Source: Paenibacillus sp. R14(2021)
Lineage (GTDB): Bacteria; Bacillota; Bacilli; Paenibacillales; Paenibacillaceae
Assembly (NCBI RefSeq): GCF_019431355.1
Contig: NZ_CP080269.1
Coordinates: forward strand, 1,426,001-1,490,000
Length of the DNA: 64,000 bases
Direction of reading: 5' to 3'
This document shows positions 35,476-43,865 of this stretch, piece after piece. The notes below the pieces were generated by a model. That model saw only the letters and a list, made by a program, of their open reading frames with translations, made no database searches and was not told the origin of the DNA. A program made the position numbers and the translations under genes. Each line of letters starts with the position of its first letter. Position 1 is the first letter of the stretch.

Positions 35476-38400
35476 TTATACTTTTTCGACGTTGAAATAT
35501 TGCGCTTCTGGATGCGCAAACACCATCGCGGATACCGATGCTTCCGGCTCCATCATGAAGCCCTCGGTCAGCTGGATGCCGATGTCTTCCGGATGCATCA
35601 GCTCGAACAGCGGACCCTGGTCCTCGAGATTCGGACATGCCGGATAGCCGAACGACACCCGAATGCCTTGATAACGCGCGCCGTGGCGCTGTTTCATTGT
35701 CATCTCCGGATGATCCGGGAAGCCCCACGTATCGCGCATCAGATGATGCACGCGCTCTGCAAGAGCTTCCGCGACTTCCAGCGCAACCGACTGCAAGGCG
35801 TGGGAACGCAGATAATCGCCTTTATCCTTCAAGTCGCTCGCTTTCTCCCGGACGCCCTCCCCTGCCGTAACGACGAGGAAGCCGACGTAATCCATAACGC
35901 CGCTCTCGACGGATTTTAAGAAATCCGCCAGACAGAGATACGGCTCTACATGCTGCCTTGGGAACGTGAAGCGCTTGATCTCCACGCCTGGCTGCTTCGG
36001 ATCATAAATAATAATATCGTTGCCCGAAGACTGCGCAGGGAAGAATTGGTACATGCCATGCGCTTGGAGCAGCCCTTTGGCTGCATCGTCCAGCAGGCCG
36101 TCGACCGTCGCCTTCAAATTGACCGCCTTCTCGTTGCCTTCCTTCAGCAGATTATCAACGTTGCCCTTCAAGCCAAGATGATGACCGAGGAGCATCGACA
36201 TGTTGATATACGGTGCAATATGCGGGATGGGCACGTTTCGGAGCACATGGCGTTCCAAATCCGGCGGCAGATACACCGGCGCGTCCGACGAAACATTGGA
36301 CTTCACGGCACGAGTCAATTCCGGCAGCGGCTTCTTCTCCTGCTCTTCCGCGCCTCCGGAAGCCTTGAATGCAGCCATTTCTTCTTCGTACGCGCGCCGA
36401 TGATCCTTATCCATCAGCTTGTTGGCAATGTCGAGACCGTCCATGGCATCCTTCGCATAGAGGACCAGGCCGTCGTATTCCATGCCGATTCGGTTTTTGG
36501 TGAACTTCCGCGTTAGCGCTGCGCCTCCGACGAGAATCGGTGCATCGATACCCGCATTGCGCAAGTCCTGCGCCGTGACGACCATCTGCTGCGCCGATTT
36601 CACAAGCAGACCGGACAGACCGATTGCATCGACAGGCTCCTTGCGGTACGCTTCGATCAATTGCTCCGGCGGAACCTTAATGCCGAGATTGATGATCTTG
36701 TAGCCATTGTTGGACAAAATGATTTCGACGAGGTTTTTGCCGATATCGTGCACGTCGCCTTTCACGGTGGCAAGAATGATCTTCCCTTTCACCGCGGACT
36801 CCGTCTTCTCCATGAATTGCTCCAGATGCGTCACCGATGCTTTCATGACCTCGGCGCTCTGAAGCACTTCCGCAACGATCAGCTCATTCCCGTTGAAGAG
36901 GCGGCCGACCTCTTCCATGCCCCGCATCAACGGACCGTTGATGATTTCAAGCGGCGAATACTTCTCCCGTGCGAGATCGAGATCGGGGATCAACCCTTCC
37001 TTCGTTCCCTCGACCACGTAAGAAGCAAGCCGTTCTTCAAGCGTCAGGTTCGACACTTTCTCTTTCTTGAGCACTTTCTTCTCACGGAAGGCCGCAACAA
37101 ATGCAGCAAGCGTATCGTCATTCGTATTGTAAATCAAATCCTCCGCCAGCCGGCGCTCATCCTCCGGAATGGATGCGTAACGCTCCAATTTCTCCGTGTT
37201 TACAATGGCATAATCGAGACCGGCCTTCGTCGTGTGATACAAATAGACGGAGTTCAGCACCTCGCGGCCCGCATCAGGCAGACCAAATGAAATGTTGCTG
37301 AGACCGAGAATCGTCTTGGCGCGCGGATACTTCGCCTTGATCATCTTGATGCCTTCAATCGTCTCGACAGCCGAGCCGATATACTGCGGATCGCCCGAGC
37401 CGACCGGGAACATATTGGGATCGAAAATGATATCTTCCGGCTGCATACCGTATTTACCCGTCAGCAGCTCATACGAGCGTGTAGCGACTTCCATCTTCGC
37501 TTCGCGCGATACGGCTTGTCCCCGCTCGTCGATCAGAATGCACACGACCGCGGCGCCGTACCGATGGATGAGCGGCAAAATTTTGTCGAATTTCGATTCG
37601 CCGTCCTCCAAGTTAATGGAGTTGATAATCGCCTTGCCTTGCGAATATTTCAAGCCGAGCTCGATGATGTGATCATAGGTGGAATCCAGCATCAGCGGCA
37701 CCTTGATTTTTTTAACGACTTCCGGCAGGAAGCGATGGACCGCGTAAGCTTCGTCGATATCGGTGTCTTGCAGGTTGATGTCGATGACGTGCGCGCCGCC
37801 TTTGACCTGCGCGCGGGCAATCTCCGACGCTTCGTCGAACTTCTCTTCTTTTATAAGCCGCTTGAATTTACGGGAACCGGAAATATTCGTCCGTTCTCCG
37901 ATCATAATAGGCCGGTTCTCATCTTCAATAAAGACGGTTTCGATGCCGGAAACGGCAGGCGGATGTTCACCCATCTTCGTCCGGGGAGCATAATTCGCAA
38001 GCGTTTCCGCCATTGCGCGGATATGATCCGGCGTTGTGCCGCAGCAGCCCCCTGCAATGTTCAACCAGCCATTCTCAGCGAAATCCGCGATTTTCCTGGC
38101 AAGCGATTCCGGTGATTCATGGTAGTTACCGTTCTCATCCGGCAAGCCGGCGTTGGGATAACAGCTCACCGCAGAGAGGGCAATTTCGGACAACGACCGG
38201 ATATGGTCGCGCATGAACTCCGGCCCTGTCGCGCAGTTCAGCCCTATGGAAATCGGCTTCATATGTTCCAAGGAGATGTAGAATGACTCGATGTTCTGGC
38301 CCGCAAGCGTCGTTCCCATCGGCTCGATCGTACCCGAAATCATCAGCGGGAGCGTAATGCCGGTTTGCTCGTATGCCTTCTGAATGCCGATCGTGCCGGC

Positions 38401-38913
38401 TTTAACATTGAGCGTATCCTGCGAAGTCTCGAGCAGCATCGCATCGACGCCGCCCTCGATCAGCGCTAGCGCCTGCTCGTAATAGCTGTCGACCAGCTGA
38501 TCGAAGGTGACGCCGCCGGTGACGGACAGTGTTTTGGTTGTTGGACCAAGCGCACCCGCTACGAAACGGGGCCTGTCCGGCGTCGAAAATTTATCCGCCG
38601 CAGCCCGTGCGATCTGCGCTGCAGCCAGATTGATTTCCCTTGCCTTCTCCGGAATATCGTATTCCGCCAGTACAACGCTTGTTGCCCCGAACGTATTCGT
38701 TTCGAGAATGTCCGCTCCGGCCTCCAAATACGCTTCATGTATATCGCGAATGACATCCGGACGCGTCAGCACGAGCATTTCATTACAGCCGTCCAGCTCA
38801 TCGCCGCCGAAGTCCTGAGGTCCAAGATCACGTTGTTGAATCATCGTCCCCATTGCGCCGTCCAATATGAGGATCCGTTCCGCCATCATCTCTTGCATTG
38901 TCGGTTTCGACAT
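35476..38913 (-). CDS. metH: Methionine synthase, cobalamin-dependent
   Basis: Transfers a methyl group from methyl-tetrahydrofolate through cobalamin to homocysteine. The 1145 residues hold all modules: homocysteine domain (LILDGAMGTMIQQRD; zinc cysteines in INIAGGCCGTTPDHIRA), pterin domain (MIGERTNISGSRKFKRLI), cobalamin cap and Rossmann domain with the B12-ligand signature VKGDVHDIGKNLV, and the C-terminal AdoMet-activation domain (VSFGYPACPNLEDQ). ATG at 38913 follows GGAAGGG; upstream in-frame codons lack a ribosome site. I saw no SAM or cobalamin riboswitch upstream. Confidence 0.97.
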   Translation of the reverse strand: MSKPTMQEMMAERILILDGAMGTMIQQRDLGPQDFGGDELDGCNEMLVLTRPDVIRDIHEAYLEAGADILETNTFGATSVVLAEYDIPEKAREINLAAAQIARAAADKFSTPDRPRFVAGALGPTTKTLSVTGGVTFDQLVDSYYEQALALIEGGVDAMLLETSQDTLNVKAGTIGIQKAYEQTGITLPLMISGTIEPMGTTLAGQNIESFYISLEHMKPISIGLNCATGPEFMRDHIRSLSEIALSAVSCYPNAGLPDENGNYHESPESLARKIADFAENGWLNIAGGCCGTTPDHIRAMAETLANYAPRTKMGEHPPAVSGIETVFIEDENRPIMIGERTNISGSRKFKRLIKEEKFDEASEIARAQVKGGAHVIDINLQDTDIDEAYAVHRFLPEVVKKIKVPLMLDSTYDHIIELGLKYSQGKAIINSINLEDGESKFDKILPLIHRYGAAVVCILIDERGQAVSREAKMEVATRSYELLTGKYGMQPEDIIFDPNMFPVGSGDPQYIGSAVETIEGIKMIKAKYPRAKTILGLSNISFGLPDAGREVLNSVYLYHTTKAGLDYAIVNTEKLERYASIPEDERRLAEDLIYNTNDDTLAAFVAAFREKKVLKKEKVSNLTLEERLASYVVEGTKEGLIPDLDLAREKYSPLEIINGPLMRGMEEVGRLFNGNELIVAEVLQSAEVMKASVTHLEQFMEKTESAVKGKIILATVKGDVHDIGKNLVEIILSNNGYKIINLGIKVPPEQLIEAYRKEPVDAIGLSGLLVKSAQQMVVTAQDLRNAGIDAPILVGGAALTRKFTKNRIGMEYDGLVLYAKDAMDGLDIANKLMDKDHRRAYEEEMAAFKASGGAEEQEKKPLPELTRAVKSNVSSDAPVYLPPDLERHVLRNVPIPHIAPYINMSMLLGHHLGLKGNVDNLLKEGNEKAVNLKATVDGLLDDAAKGLLQAHGMYQFFPAQSSGNDIIIYDPKQPGVEIKRFTFPRQHVEPYLCLADFLKSVESGVMDYVGFLVVTAGEGVREKASDLKDKGDYLRSHALQSVALEVAEALAERVHHLMRDTWGFPDHPEMTMKQRHGARYQGIRVSFGYPACPNLEDQGPLFELMHPEDIGIQLTEGFMMEPEASVSAMVFAHPEAQYFNVEKV

Positions 38914-39065
38914 AGTTGCACTTCCCTTCCGAAGCTGTAATTCACTGCCGGCCGCGCTGTATCCGGATGTGTGAATTAGCAAAAATCATTACCCTATACT
39001 CTAACAGAATTCGACCGACGTGAAAAGCAGGTTTTCACCCCGCTTCAAAAGCTTCTTCACCCATG

Positions 39066-39094
39066 TCGACAGGTCCTAGAATATGTTTTATAAT
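39066..39094 (+). promoter_or_regulatory. Sigma-A-like promoter of mtnD
   Basis: -35 TCGACA (39066-39071) and a perfect -10 TATAAT (39089-39094), 17 bases apart, about 55 bases before the ATG. Confidence 0.65.
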
Positions 39095-39148
39095 TATTCT
39101 TATCGGATTTACGTTTTTGCGATTTTTATTGGAAAAGAGGGATTCACT

Positions 39149-39685
39149 ATGGCTGAAATTCGAGTACGCAGCACGAACGAGCGGATTAGCGGAGAAGAGA
39201 ACGTGCGTGCGTTCCTGGATCGTCAAGAGGTATTGTACGAGCACTGGAACGCTGACAAGCTCCCGGCTGAACTTCATAACAAATTCGTACTAAGCGACGA
39301 GGAGAAAGCAACGATTCTCGCCACGTTCGATGAGGAAATTCGCGATTTGGCAGCACGCCGCGGCTATCAAATCTGGGATGTCATTTCACTCTCGGACTCT
39401 ACGCCGAACATTGAGGAATTGCTGAAGAAATTCGAGCAAATCCACACGCACACCGAAGACGAAATTCGCGGGATCGTATCCGGACGCGGTATTTTCATCA
39501 TCAAGGGCGACGAGCAAACCGGTTATTTCGACGTTGAGCTAGAGCCAGGCGATGTGATTTCGGTGCCTGAGAACAAAGCGCATTTCTTCACACTCATGGA
39601 CAATCGCGAAATTATCGCCGTACGCTTGTTCATCGAGAAAGACGGCTGGATTGCGAACAACATCGAAGATCCGACGTTTGCTTAA
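39149..39685 (+). CDS. mtnD: Acireductone dioxygenase (cupin)
   Basis: A metal-dependent dioxygenase of the methionine salvage pathway, oxidising acireductone to 2-keto-4-methylthiobutyrate and formate. The 178 residues form one cupin. IHTHTEDEIRGIVSGRGIFII carries the HxHx4E metal ligands, and VPENKAHFFTLMD supplies the last histidine. AGAGGG precedes ATG at 39149; the longer frame includes the promoter. It stands alone, divergent from metH: recycling of methylthioadenosine back to methionine links the two, but no other mtn genes are present here. Confidence 0.93.
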   Translation: MAEIRVRSTNERISGEENVRAFLDRQEVLYEHWNADKLPAELHNKFVLSDEEKATILATFDEEIRDLAARRGYQIWDVISLSDSTPNIEELLKKFEQIHTHTEDEIRGIVSGRGIFIIKGDEQTGYFDVELEPGDVISVPENKAHFFTLMDNREIIAVRLFIEKDGWIANNIEDPTFA

Positions 39686-39698
39686 TGCAATCATTCAT

Positions 39699-39735
39699 AT
39701 AAAAACGACCTGTCCGGCGGACAGGTCGTTTTTAT
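39699..39735. terminator. Bidirectional terminator between mtnD and HAD gene
   Basis: A 15-bp perfect stem, AAAAACGACCTGTCC/GGACAGGTCGTTTTT, with a three-base loop, lies between converging genes. The stem's own A and T runs serve both directions. Confidence 0.92.
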
Positions 39736-39776
39736 ATCCAACTGCTGCGATGTGAACTAACAACGCCGCTCGTTGC

Positions 39777-40562
39777 TCAGCCTATAAGAGGCAGCAATTC
39801 TTCTAAATGCTTGATTTCATGTGTAGGGATGATTTCGTCCGAGCGCGTCATACCGTGGCGGTTGATCCATACCGAAGTCATGCCAATCGTATTCGCGCCA
39901 AGAATATCCGTCGTCAGCTTATCGCCAACCATGATGCCGTGTTCGGGTTCGATCCCAAGGCGCTCTAGTGCATGATGGAAAATGTCTGCAGCCGGTTTGC
40001 CTTTGCCGAATTCGCCGGAAATAATGATATGGTCGAAATAAGGAACGATGTCCGGCACGCCAGCCAGCTTCTCGCGCTGCAGATCAGGCGATCCATTCGT
40101 CAGCAGAAGCAGCTTGTAATTGCCCTTCAGCTTATTCAAGACGTCGAACGTTTCTTCGTATACGTACGGCCGCTTACGGCGTTCTGCCGGGAACTGCTCG
40201 GCCAGCTTCGCGCCGAGCGATTCGTTGTCGATGCCGAGCGCCTTCAACCCGCGTGTCCACGCTTCTTTCCGGTAAGCCGGCGCCAGCTGCTGCAGCTGGC
40301 GAAACTCCGCCTGTTCTCCCTCCAGAAAATTCGCCCAGAGTCCTTCGAACGGGTTGATTCCAATCATTTTGGTAAATGGAAACGTTTCATACGATTCGTA
40401 AAGTGCGCGGGCTTCCCGGCGAACAGCTTCTTCGAGCGCTTTGGCGTTCACGCCGGTCTCGGCAGCCGCAGATTCGCAAGTCGCGTCGAATGCTTCCTGT
40501 ACACTTCTGTCATCCCATAGAAGCGTGTCATCCAGATCAAATAGTACAGCTTGTTTTGCCAT
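39777..40562 (-). CDS. HAD-family hydrolase (YjjG/YfnB-like)
   Basis: A 261-residue phosphatase: LFDLDDTLLWDD (nucleophile), LLLLTNGSPDLQREKL, GKGKPAADIFHHAL (lysine) and IMVGDKLTTDILGANTIG form the four HAD motifs. The helical cap between the first and second motifs fits the YjjG-like nucleotidase group, which acts on pyrimidine nucleotides, though this is not certain. It converges on mtnD but does not resemble MtnX or MtnC, so a role in methionine salvage is not supported. Confidence 0.88.
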   Translation of the reverse strand: MAKQAVLFDLDDTLLWDDRSVQEAFDATCESAAAETGVNAKALEEAVRREARALYESYETFPFTKMIGINPFEGLWANFLEGEQAEFRQLQQLAPAYRKEAWTRGLKALGIDNESLGAKLAEQFPAERRKRPYVYEETFDVLNKLKGNYKLLLLTNGSPDLQREKLAGVPDIVPYFDHIIISGEFGKGKPAADIFHHALERLGIEPEHGIMVGDKLTTDILGANTIGMTSVWINRHGMTRSDEIIPTHEIKHLEELLPLIG

Positions 40563-40586
40563 ATTTGCTTGTGCACTCCACTCTGA

Positions 40587-41105
40587 TTATTTTTCGGTTA
40601 ATGGGATCCCATGCTGCGTTGCAAAAGCCTTCATGCGTTCTGCCATCTGTTCCGTCGGATAACGGTTGATGACGCGCGAGAACACCCAGTTACCGCCTTT
40701 ATGCTGTTCAACCACGATATAGCCTTTTTGTATGGTGATGCCTTTCATGTTGCTCACATAGATATTACGATCGCCGGCAAAACGGCGGGAACGAATAAAA
40801 TCCTTACCAACCGACAAATATGGTCTCCGCAGCAGGAACAAGCCCGCGAGAACGACATAACAAGCAACCGTAATCCAGAACATGTTATCCGTTTGCTTGA
40901 ATGCACTTGAATTTATCGTAACGATTACATAGAACAGGATGAACAATAAAAGGAACGCCGGCATGACATAGCTGCGGCCTTTGTATGTATCAAGTGCATC
41001 CGTTCCGGATTTCGCCGCCATAAGCGGTGACTTGCCTTGTTTCTTGCGCTGCTTGTTCAGCTGCTCTTGATTTTTCTGTACTTTACGTTCCCACGATCTT
41101 GACAC
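40587..41105 (-). CDS. Hypothetical membrane protein, two membrane segments
   Basis: A 172-residue protein. A very basic N-terminal stretch (WERKVQKNQEQLNKQRKKQG) precedes two membrane segments (FLLLFILFYVIVTI and ITVACYVVLAGLFLL) joined by a short loop, and a C-terminal soluble domain of about 75 residues with a PH-like beta pattern (SNMKGITIQKGYIVVEQ). GTG start behind GGGGG. I do not recognise the family. It lies between a HAD hydrolase and an aldo/keto reductase on the same strand. Confidence 0.72.
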   Translation of the reverse strand: MSRSWERKVQKNQEQLNKQRKKQGKSPLMAAKSGTDALDTYKGRSYVMPAFLLLFILFYVIVTINSSAFKQTDNMFWITVACYVVLAGLFLLRRPYLSVGKDFIRSRRFAGDRNIYVSNMKGITIQKGYIVVEQHKGGNWVFSRVINRYPTEQMAERMKAFATQHGIPLTEK

Positions 41106-41154
41106 GGATGATCCCCCTTAGCGATTTGCGAAACGAACACTTTACTGGCTTTAT

Positions 41155-42141
41155 TTAGAACGGTCTTGCGAATTTGGCGATGAATCGGTTCGGGTACTCG
41201 CTTGGCAGTGCGCTGACTTCATCCAGCCTGTTCCACGCTTCCTTAGGCATCTGCCAGCCGATCGCACCCATGTTTTCATCGAACTGCTCCAGCGTGCTGG
41301 CTCCGAAGATTGGCGACGTGATTCCTTCACGCTGCAGCAGCCATTTCAGTGCCACTTGAGCCGGCGTTCTATCCAGCTCCATCGCAGTCTGCTTCACGAC
41401 TTCCAACACGTTGAAGTTATTGTCCGACGCGCGAAGCGTCCAAGAGCTCTCGCCTTGCTTGGCTGTCAACCGTCCGCTCGTTGGCACGTCGCGGTTGTAA
41501 CGGCCTGTCAGGAAGCCGCCGCCGAGCGGTGCCCACGGGATAATGCCAACATTCTCTTCCTGGCAGAGCGACAGCATTTCACGATCCATTTCCCGGCTGA
41601 CCAGACTGTACTGCGGTTGGATCGAAATAAAGCGCACATAGCGGTCACGGTCACTTACAGCAAGCGACTTCATTAATTGCCATGCAAAAAAATTGGAGCA
41701 GCCGATATATCGTGCTTTACCCGATGTAACCAGATCATCCAGCGCACGCAGCGTTTCTTCGATCGGCGTGGCATGATCCCAGACATGTACTTGATAGAGG
41801 TCGATATAATCAGTATTCAGACGTCTAAGGCTGGCGTCTATCGCATCCATAATATGCTTGCGGGAAACACCGCCGCTGTTAGGATGATCACCGGTCATGA
41901 AACGGGCTTTAGACGCCAGGACAACCTCAGAGCGGCGGTCTTTGATCGCTTTGCCGACGACCTCCTCGGAGCGGCCCTGTACATAGACATTCGCCGTATC
42001 CAGAAAATTTCCGCCTTGCTCCATGAAGCTATGAATCATCGCAATGGAATCTGCTTCGCTTGTTGTGTTCCCGAAGGTCATCGTACCCAGGCAAAGCTCT
42101 GATACCGCTAATCCGCTGCGGCCTAACAATCGGTATTGCAT
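41155..42141 (-). CDS. Aldo/keto reductase
   Basis: A 328-residue NADPH-dependent oxidoreductase. The catalytic tetrad can be followed: Asp in FLDTANVYVQGRSE, Tyr in the same motif, Lys in LASKARFMTG, His in LYQVHVWDHATP. The cofactor-binding GASTLEQFDENMGA is near the C terminus. ATG at 42141 follows GAGGGGG. It resembles the YhdN/YccK-type general stress reductases; the substrate is not predictable. Confidence 0.92.
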   Translation of the reverse strand: MQYRLLGRSGLAVSELCLGTMTFGNTTSEADSIAMIHSFMEQGGNFLDTANVYVQGRSEEVVGKAIKDRRSEVVLASKARFMTGDHPNSGGVSRKHIMDAIDASLRRLNTDYIDLYQVHVWDHATPIEETLRALDDLVTSGKARYIGCSNFFAWQLMKSLAVSDRDRYVRFISIQPQYSLVSREMDREMLSLCQEENVGIIPWAPLGGGFLTGRYNRDVPTSGRLTAKQGESSWTLRASDNNFNVLEVVKQTAMELDRTPAQVALKWLLQREGITSPIFGASTLEQFDENMGAIGWQMPKEAWNRLDEVSALPSEYPNRFIAKFARPF

Positions 42142-42173
42142 CGATGAAAGCCCCCTCTTCATCGCGCAAGTGG

Positions 42174-42371
42174 TTAATGCTTGATCGAACCGCCTTCATT
42201 CTCTTCGTCTTCCGCCCATTTAATAGTATCCAACTGATCACGGAAATTCCGTTTGAAATTGGCCAAATACTGACGGCGCAGCTCATCGCGCTCCACCAGC
42301 TCTTCCGCTGTTAATCCGACTGTTTTGTTCTTTCTTGAAAGCTCATTGATTCGAGCAATGATTTTTTCCAT
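42174..42371 (-). CDS. DUF896 family protein (YnzC-like)
   Basis: A 65-residue helical protein. EKIIARINELSRKNKTVGLTAEE and ELRRQYLANFKRNFRDQL are the characteristic DUF896 blocks, a two-helix protein family found near lexA and yneA in Bacillus as YnzC. The function is unknown; the neighbourhood suggests a link to the SOS response. A good ribosome site precedes the ATG. Confidence 0.9.
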   Translation of the reverse strand: MEKIIARINELSRKNKTVGLTAEELVERDELRRQYLANFKRNFRDQLDTIKWAEDEENEGGSIKH

Positions 42372-42513
42372 TTCTACTGCACTCCTTTCAGGTTCCTGGT
42401 CAACATCACATTCTTTACTTTGACATTTTTAATCCTCCATTGTCAAGGCGACAACATGTCCGCTGCTTGGGTTCTGCCATGTCAGTGCAAGGCTTATTAA
42501 TGCCTCGATACAA

Positions 42514-42552
42514 AACAAAAAAGGACCAAGCAGCGCGGCCCGCCTAGTCCTG
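42514..42552 (-). terminator. Terminator after yneA
   Basis: On the minus strand, GGACTAGGCGGG and CTGCTTGGTCC pair as an interrupted stem, followed by TTTTTTG, 30 bases past the yneA stop. Confidence 0.75.
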
Positions 42553-42582
42553 TTTCTTAACATATAGTTATGCTGCAAGCTA

Positions 42583-42957
42583 TTAATCCGCTGGAACAAT
42601 CAGTGACTGTCCGGCCTTTAATGAACCGCCGCTTAAGTTGTTCCGTTTCTGCAGCGCATACACAATCTGCCGGATATCCTCGCCTTCCTTACGAATGTCG
42701 CTTGCGATCTCCCATAATGTATCGCCAGAGCCGACAATAATCACTTGTTCCTCTGCGGTCGGTTGGGCGGGAAGCTCGCTGTTCGCATGGCTCGTCATTA
42801 ATGTAAGACCAGTAAACAGCAGGACGAAGAATAACGTTGCAGCAGCAAGACGAATCAATAACCGTTCTGCCCTGCGCTCCTGACGTGAACGCGTTGCTGT
42901 ATGTGTAATGGATCCCTTACCTGGATTAGCGGTTGAATACATAGATATCGTTGTCAT
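42583..42957 (-). CDS. yneA: SOS-induced cell-division suppressor, LysM protein
   Basis: Delays cell division during the SOS response in Bacillus. The 124 residues contain one membrane segment (LLIRLAAATLFFVLLFTGLTL, about residues 33-53) and an extracellular LysM domain near the C terminus (VIIVGSGDTLWEIASDIRKEG, ending AGQSLIVP). ATG at 42957 follows GGGGTG. Divergent from lexA, as in Bacillus, with a promoter whose spacer contains a LexA box. The sequence outside the TM/LysM layout is poorly conserved, so the identification rests partly on context. Confidence 0.85.
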   Translation of the reverse strand: MTTISMYSTANPGKGSITHTATRSRQERRAERLLIRLAAATLFFVLLFTGLTLMTSHANSELPAQPTAEEQVIIVGSGDTLWEIASDIRKEGEDIRQIVYALQKRNNLSGGSLKAGQSLIVPAD

Positions 42958-42971
42958 TATTATCAGCACCC

Positions 42972-42985
42972 CAAACGTTTGTTCT
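42972..42985. promoter_or_regulatory. LexA-like box 1
   Basis: CAAACGTTTGTTCT: a weaker match to CGAAC-N4-GTTCG (one core mismatch), just upstream of yneA and downstream of its -10. Confidence 0.5.
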
Positions 42986-43000
42986 GTACTCGATGAATCC

Positions 43001-43030
43001 AGAATAACACGAACATCCGTTTGCAGTCAA
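43001..43030 (-). promoter_or_regulatory. yneA promoter containing LexA box 2
   Basis: Minus strand: -35 TTGACT (43025-43030), 18-base spacer, -10 TATTCT (43001-43006). The box CGAACATCCGTTTG (43010-43023, read on the plus strand) lies wholly inside the spacer. Confidence 0.7.
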
Positions 43031-43038
43031 CACATTTT

Positions 43039-43052
43039 AGAACGTTTGTTCG
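43039..43052. promoter_or_regulatory. LexA box 3
   Basis: AGAACGTTTGTTCG: perfect GAAC-N4-GTTC core, midway between the two divergent promoters. Confidence 0.8.
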
Positions 43053-43062
43053 CAGAAAAATG

Positions 43063-43076
43063 CGAACTTGTGTTTC
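43063..43076. promoter_or_regulatory. LexA box 4
   Basis: CGAACTTGTGTTTC: one core mismatch (GTTT for GTTC), upstream of the lexA -35. Confidence 0.6.
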
Positions 43077-43077
43077 T

Positions 43078-43091
43078 CGAACTTATGTTTG
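43078..43091. promoter_or_regulatory. LexA box 5, overlapping the lexA -35
   Basis: CGAACTTATGTTTG: one core mismatch; its end overlaps the -35 element at 43089-43094. Confidence 0.65.
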
Positions 43092-43117
43092 TACGAACTC
43101 CGGTTCTGTGTTATAAT
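43089..43117 (+). promoter_or_regulatory. lexA promoter containing LexA box 6
   Basis: -35 TTGTAC (43089-43094), 17-base spacer, -10 TATAAT (43112-43117). CGAACTCCGGTTCT (43094-43107), with a perfect GAAC-N4-GTTC core, fills most of the spacer: classic autorepression. Confidence 0.85.
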
Positions 43118-43148
43118 TTGACACAAATGAAACGATGGAGTGATTCCG

Positions 43149-43769
43149 GTGTCGAAACTTTCAAACCGCCAGCAGGCGATACTAGAATTCATTAAGACGG
43201 AAGTTCGCGAGAAAGGTTACCCGCCTTCCGTTCGTGAGATCGGTGAAGCTGTCGGACTGGCATCAAGTTCAACGGTTCACGGCCACCTGGACCGTTTAGA
43301 GAAGAAGGGCCTCATTCGCCGCGACCCTACGAAGCCTCGCGCAATCGAAATCTTAGATGGAGAAGACAATGAAATTCCATTCCCCCTCTCCATCGCTAAG
43401 GTGCCTGTTGTAGGTAAAGTAACCGCCGGCGTCCCGATTACGGCGACAGAGAATATCGAGGATTACTTCCCTCTTCCAGCAGATAAAGTCGGCGACGATA
43501 CTGTCTTCATCCTTAACGTCATGGGTGAGAGTATGATCGAGGCCGGCATCCATGACGGAGATTATGTCATCGTTCGCCAGCAGCAGAATGCGACCAACGG
43601 CGATATCGTTGTTGCCATGACGGAGGACGACGAAGCTACCGTCAAGACCTTCTATAAGGAGAAGGATCACATTCGCCTGCAGCCGGAGAACGCAACGATG
43701 GAGCCAATTCGCCTCCGCAACGTTACGATTCTCGGCAAAGTCATCGGCCTCTTCCGCGATATCCACTAA
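43149..43769 (+). CDS. lexA: SOS response transcriptional repressor LexA
   Basis: Represses DNA-damage genes until RecA-stimulated self-cleavage. The 206 residues show an N-terminal winged helix ([23 protein letters not shown]), the Ala93-Gly94 cleavage site in VTAGVPI, and the Ser128 (MGESMIEAG) / Lys166 (EATVKTFY) catalytic dyad. I chose GTG at 43149 with GGAG 8 bases upstream. Divergent from yneA; the shared intergenic region holds six LexA-type boxes. Confidence 0.97.
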   Translation: MSKLSNRQQAILEFIKTEVREKGYPPSVREIGEAVGLASSSTVHGHLDRLEKKGLIRRDPTKPRAIEILDGEDNEIPFPLSIAKVPVVGKVTAGVPITATENIEDYFPLPADKVGDDTVFILNVMGESMIEAGIHDGDYVIVRQQQNATNGDIVVAMTEDDEATVKTFYKEKDHIRLQPENATMEPIRLRNVTILGKVIGLFRDIH

Positions 43770-43773
43770 ACAT

Positions 43774-43835
43774 AAGCACAAGGGGCATTCACAGCGCTTG
43801 CATGAAGCGCAGTGAATGCCCCTTGTGCTTTTCGA
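43774..43835 (+). terminator. Terminator of lexA
   Basis: A very long stem, AAGCACAAGGGGCATTCAC with GTGAATGCCCCTTGTGCTT, capped by an inner GCGCTT/AAGCGC hairpin and followed by TTTTCG. It begins 5 bases after the lexA stop. Confidence 0.92.
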
Positions 43836-43865
43836 TTTGCAGATCATTAACAATGTTCATGTCAC

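Noticed and set aside
38914-39148. Possible SAM or cobalamin riboswitch upstream of metH
   Set aside because: The gap is short, carries the mtnD promoter on the other strand, and lacks the conserved SAM-I or B12-box sequences and any terminator hairpin before metH.
39777-40562. HAD hydrolase as MtnX/MtnC of methionine salvage because it is next to mtnD
   Set aside because: It converges on mtnD and is separated by a terminator, and its motifs fit YjjG-like nucleotidases better.
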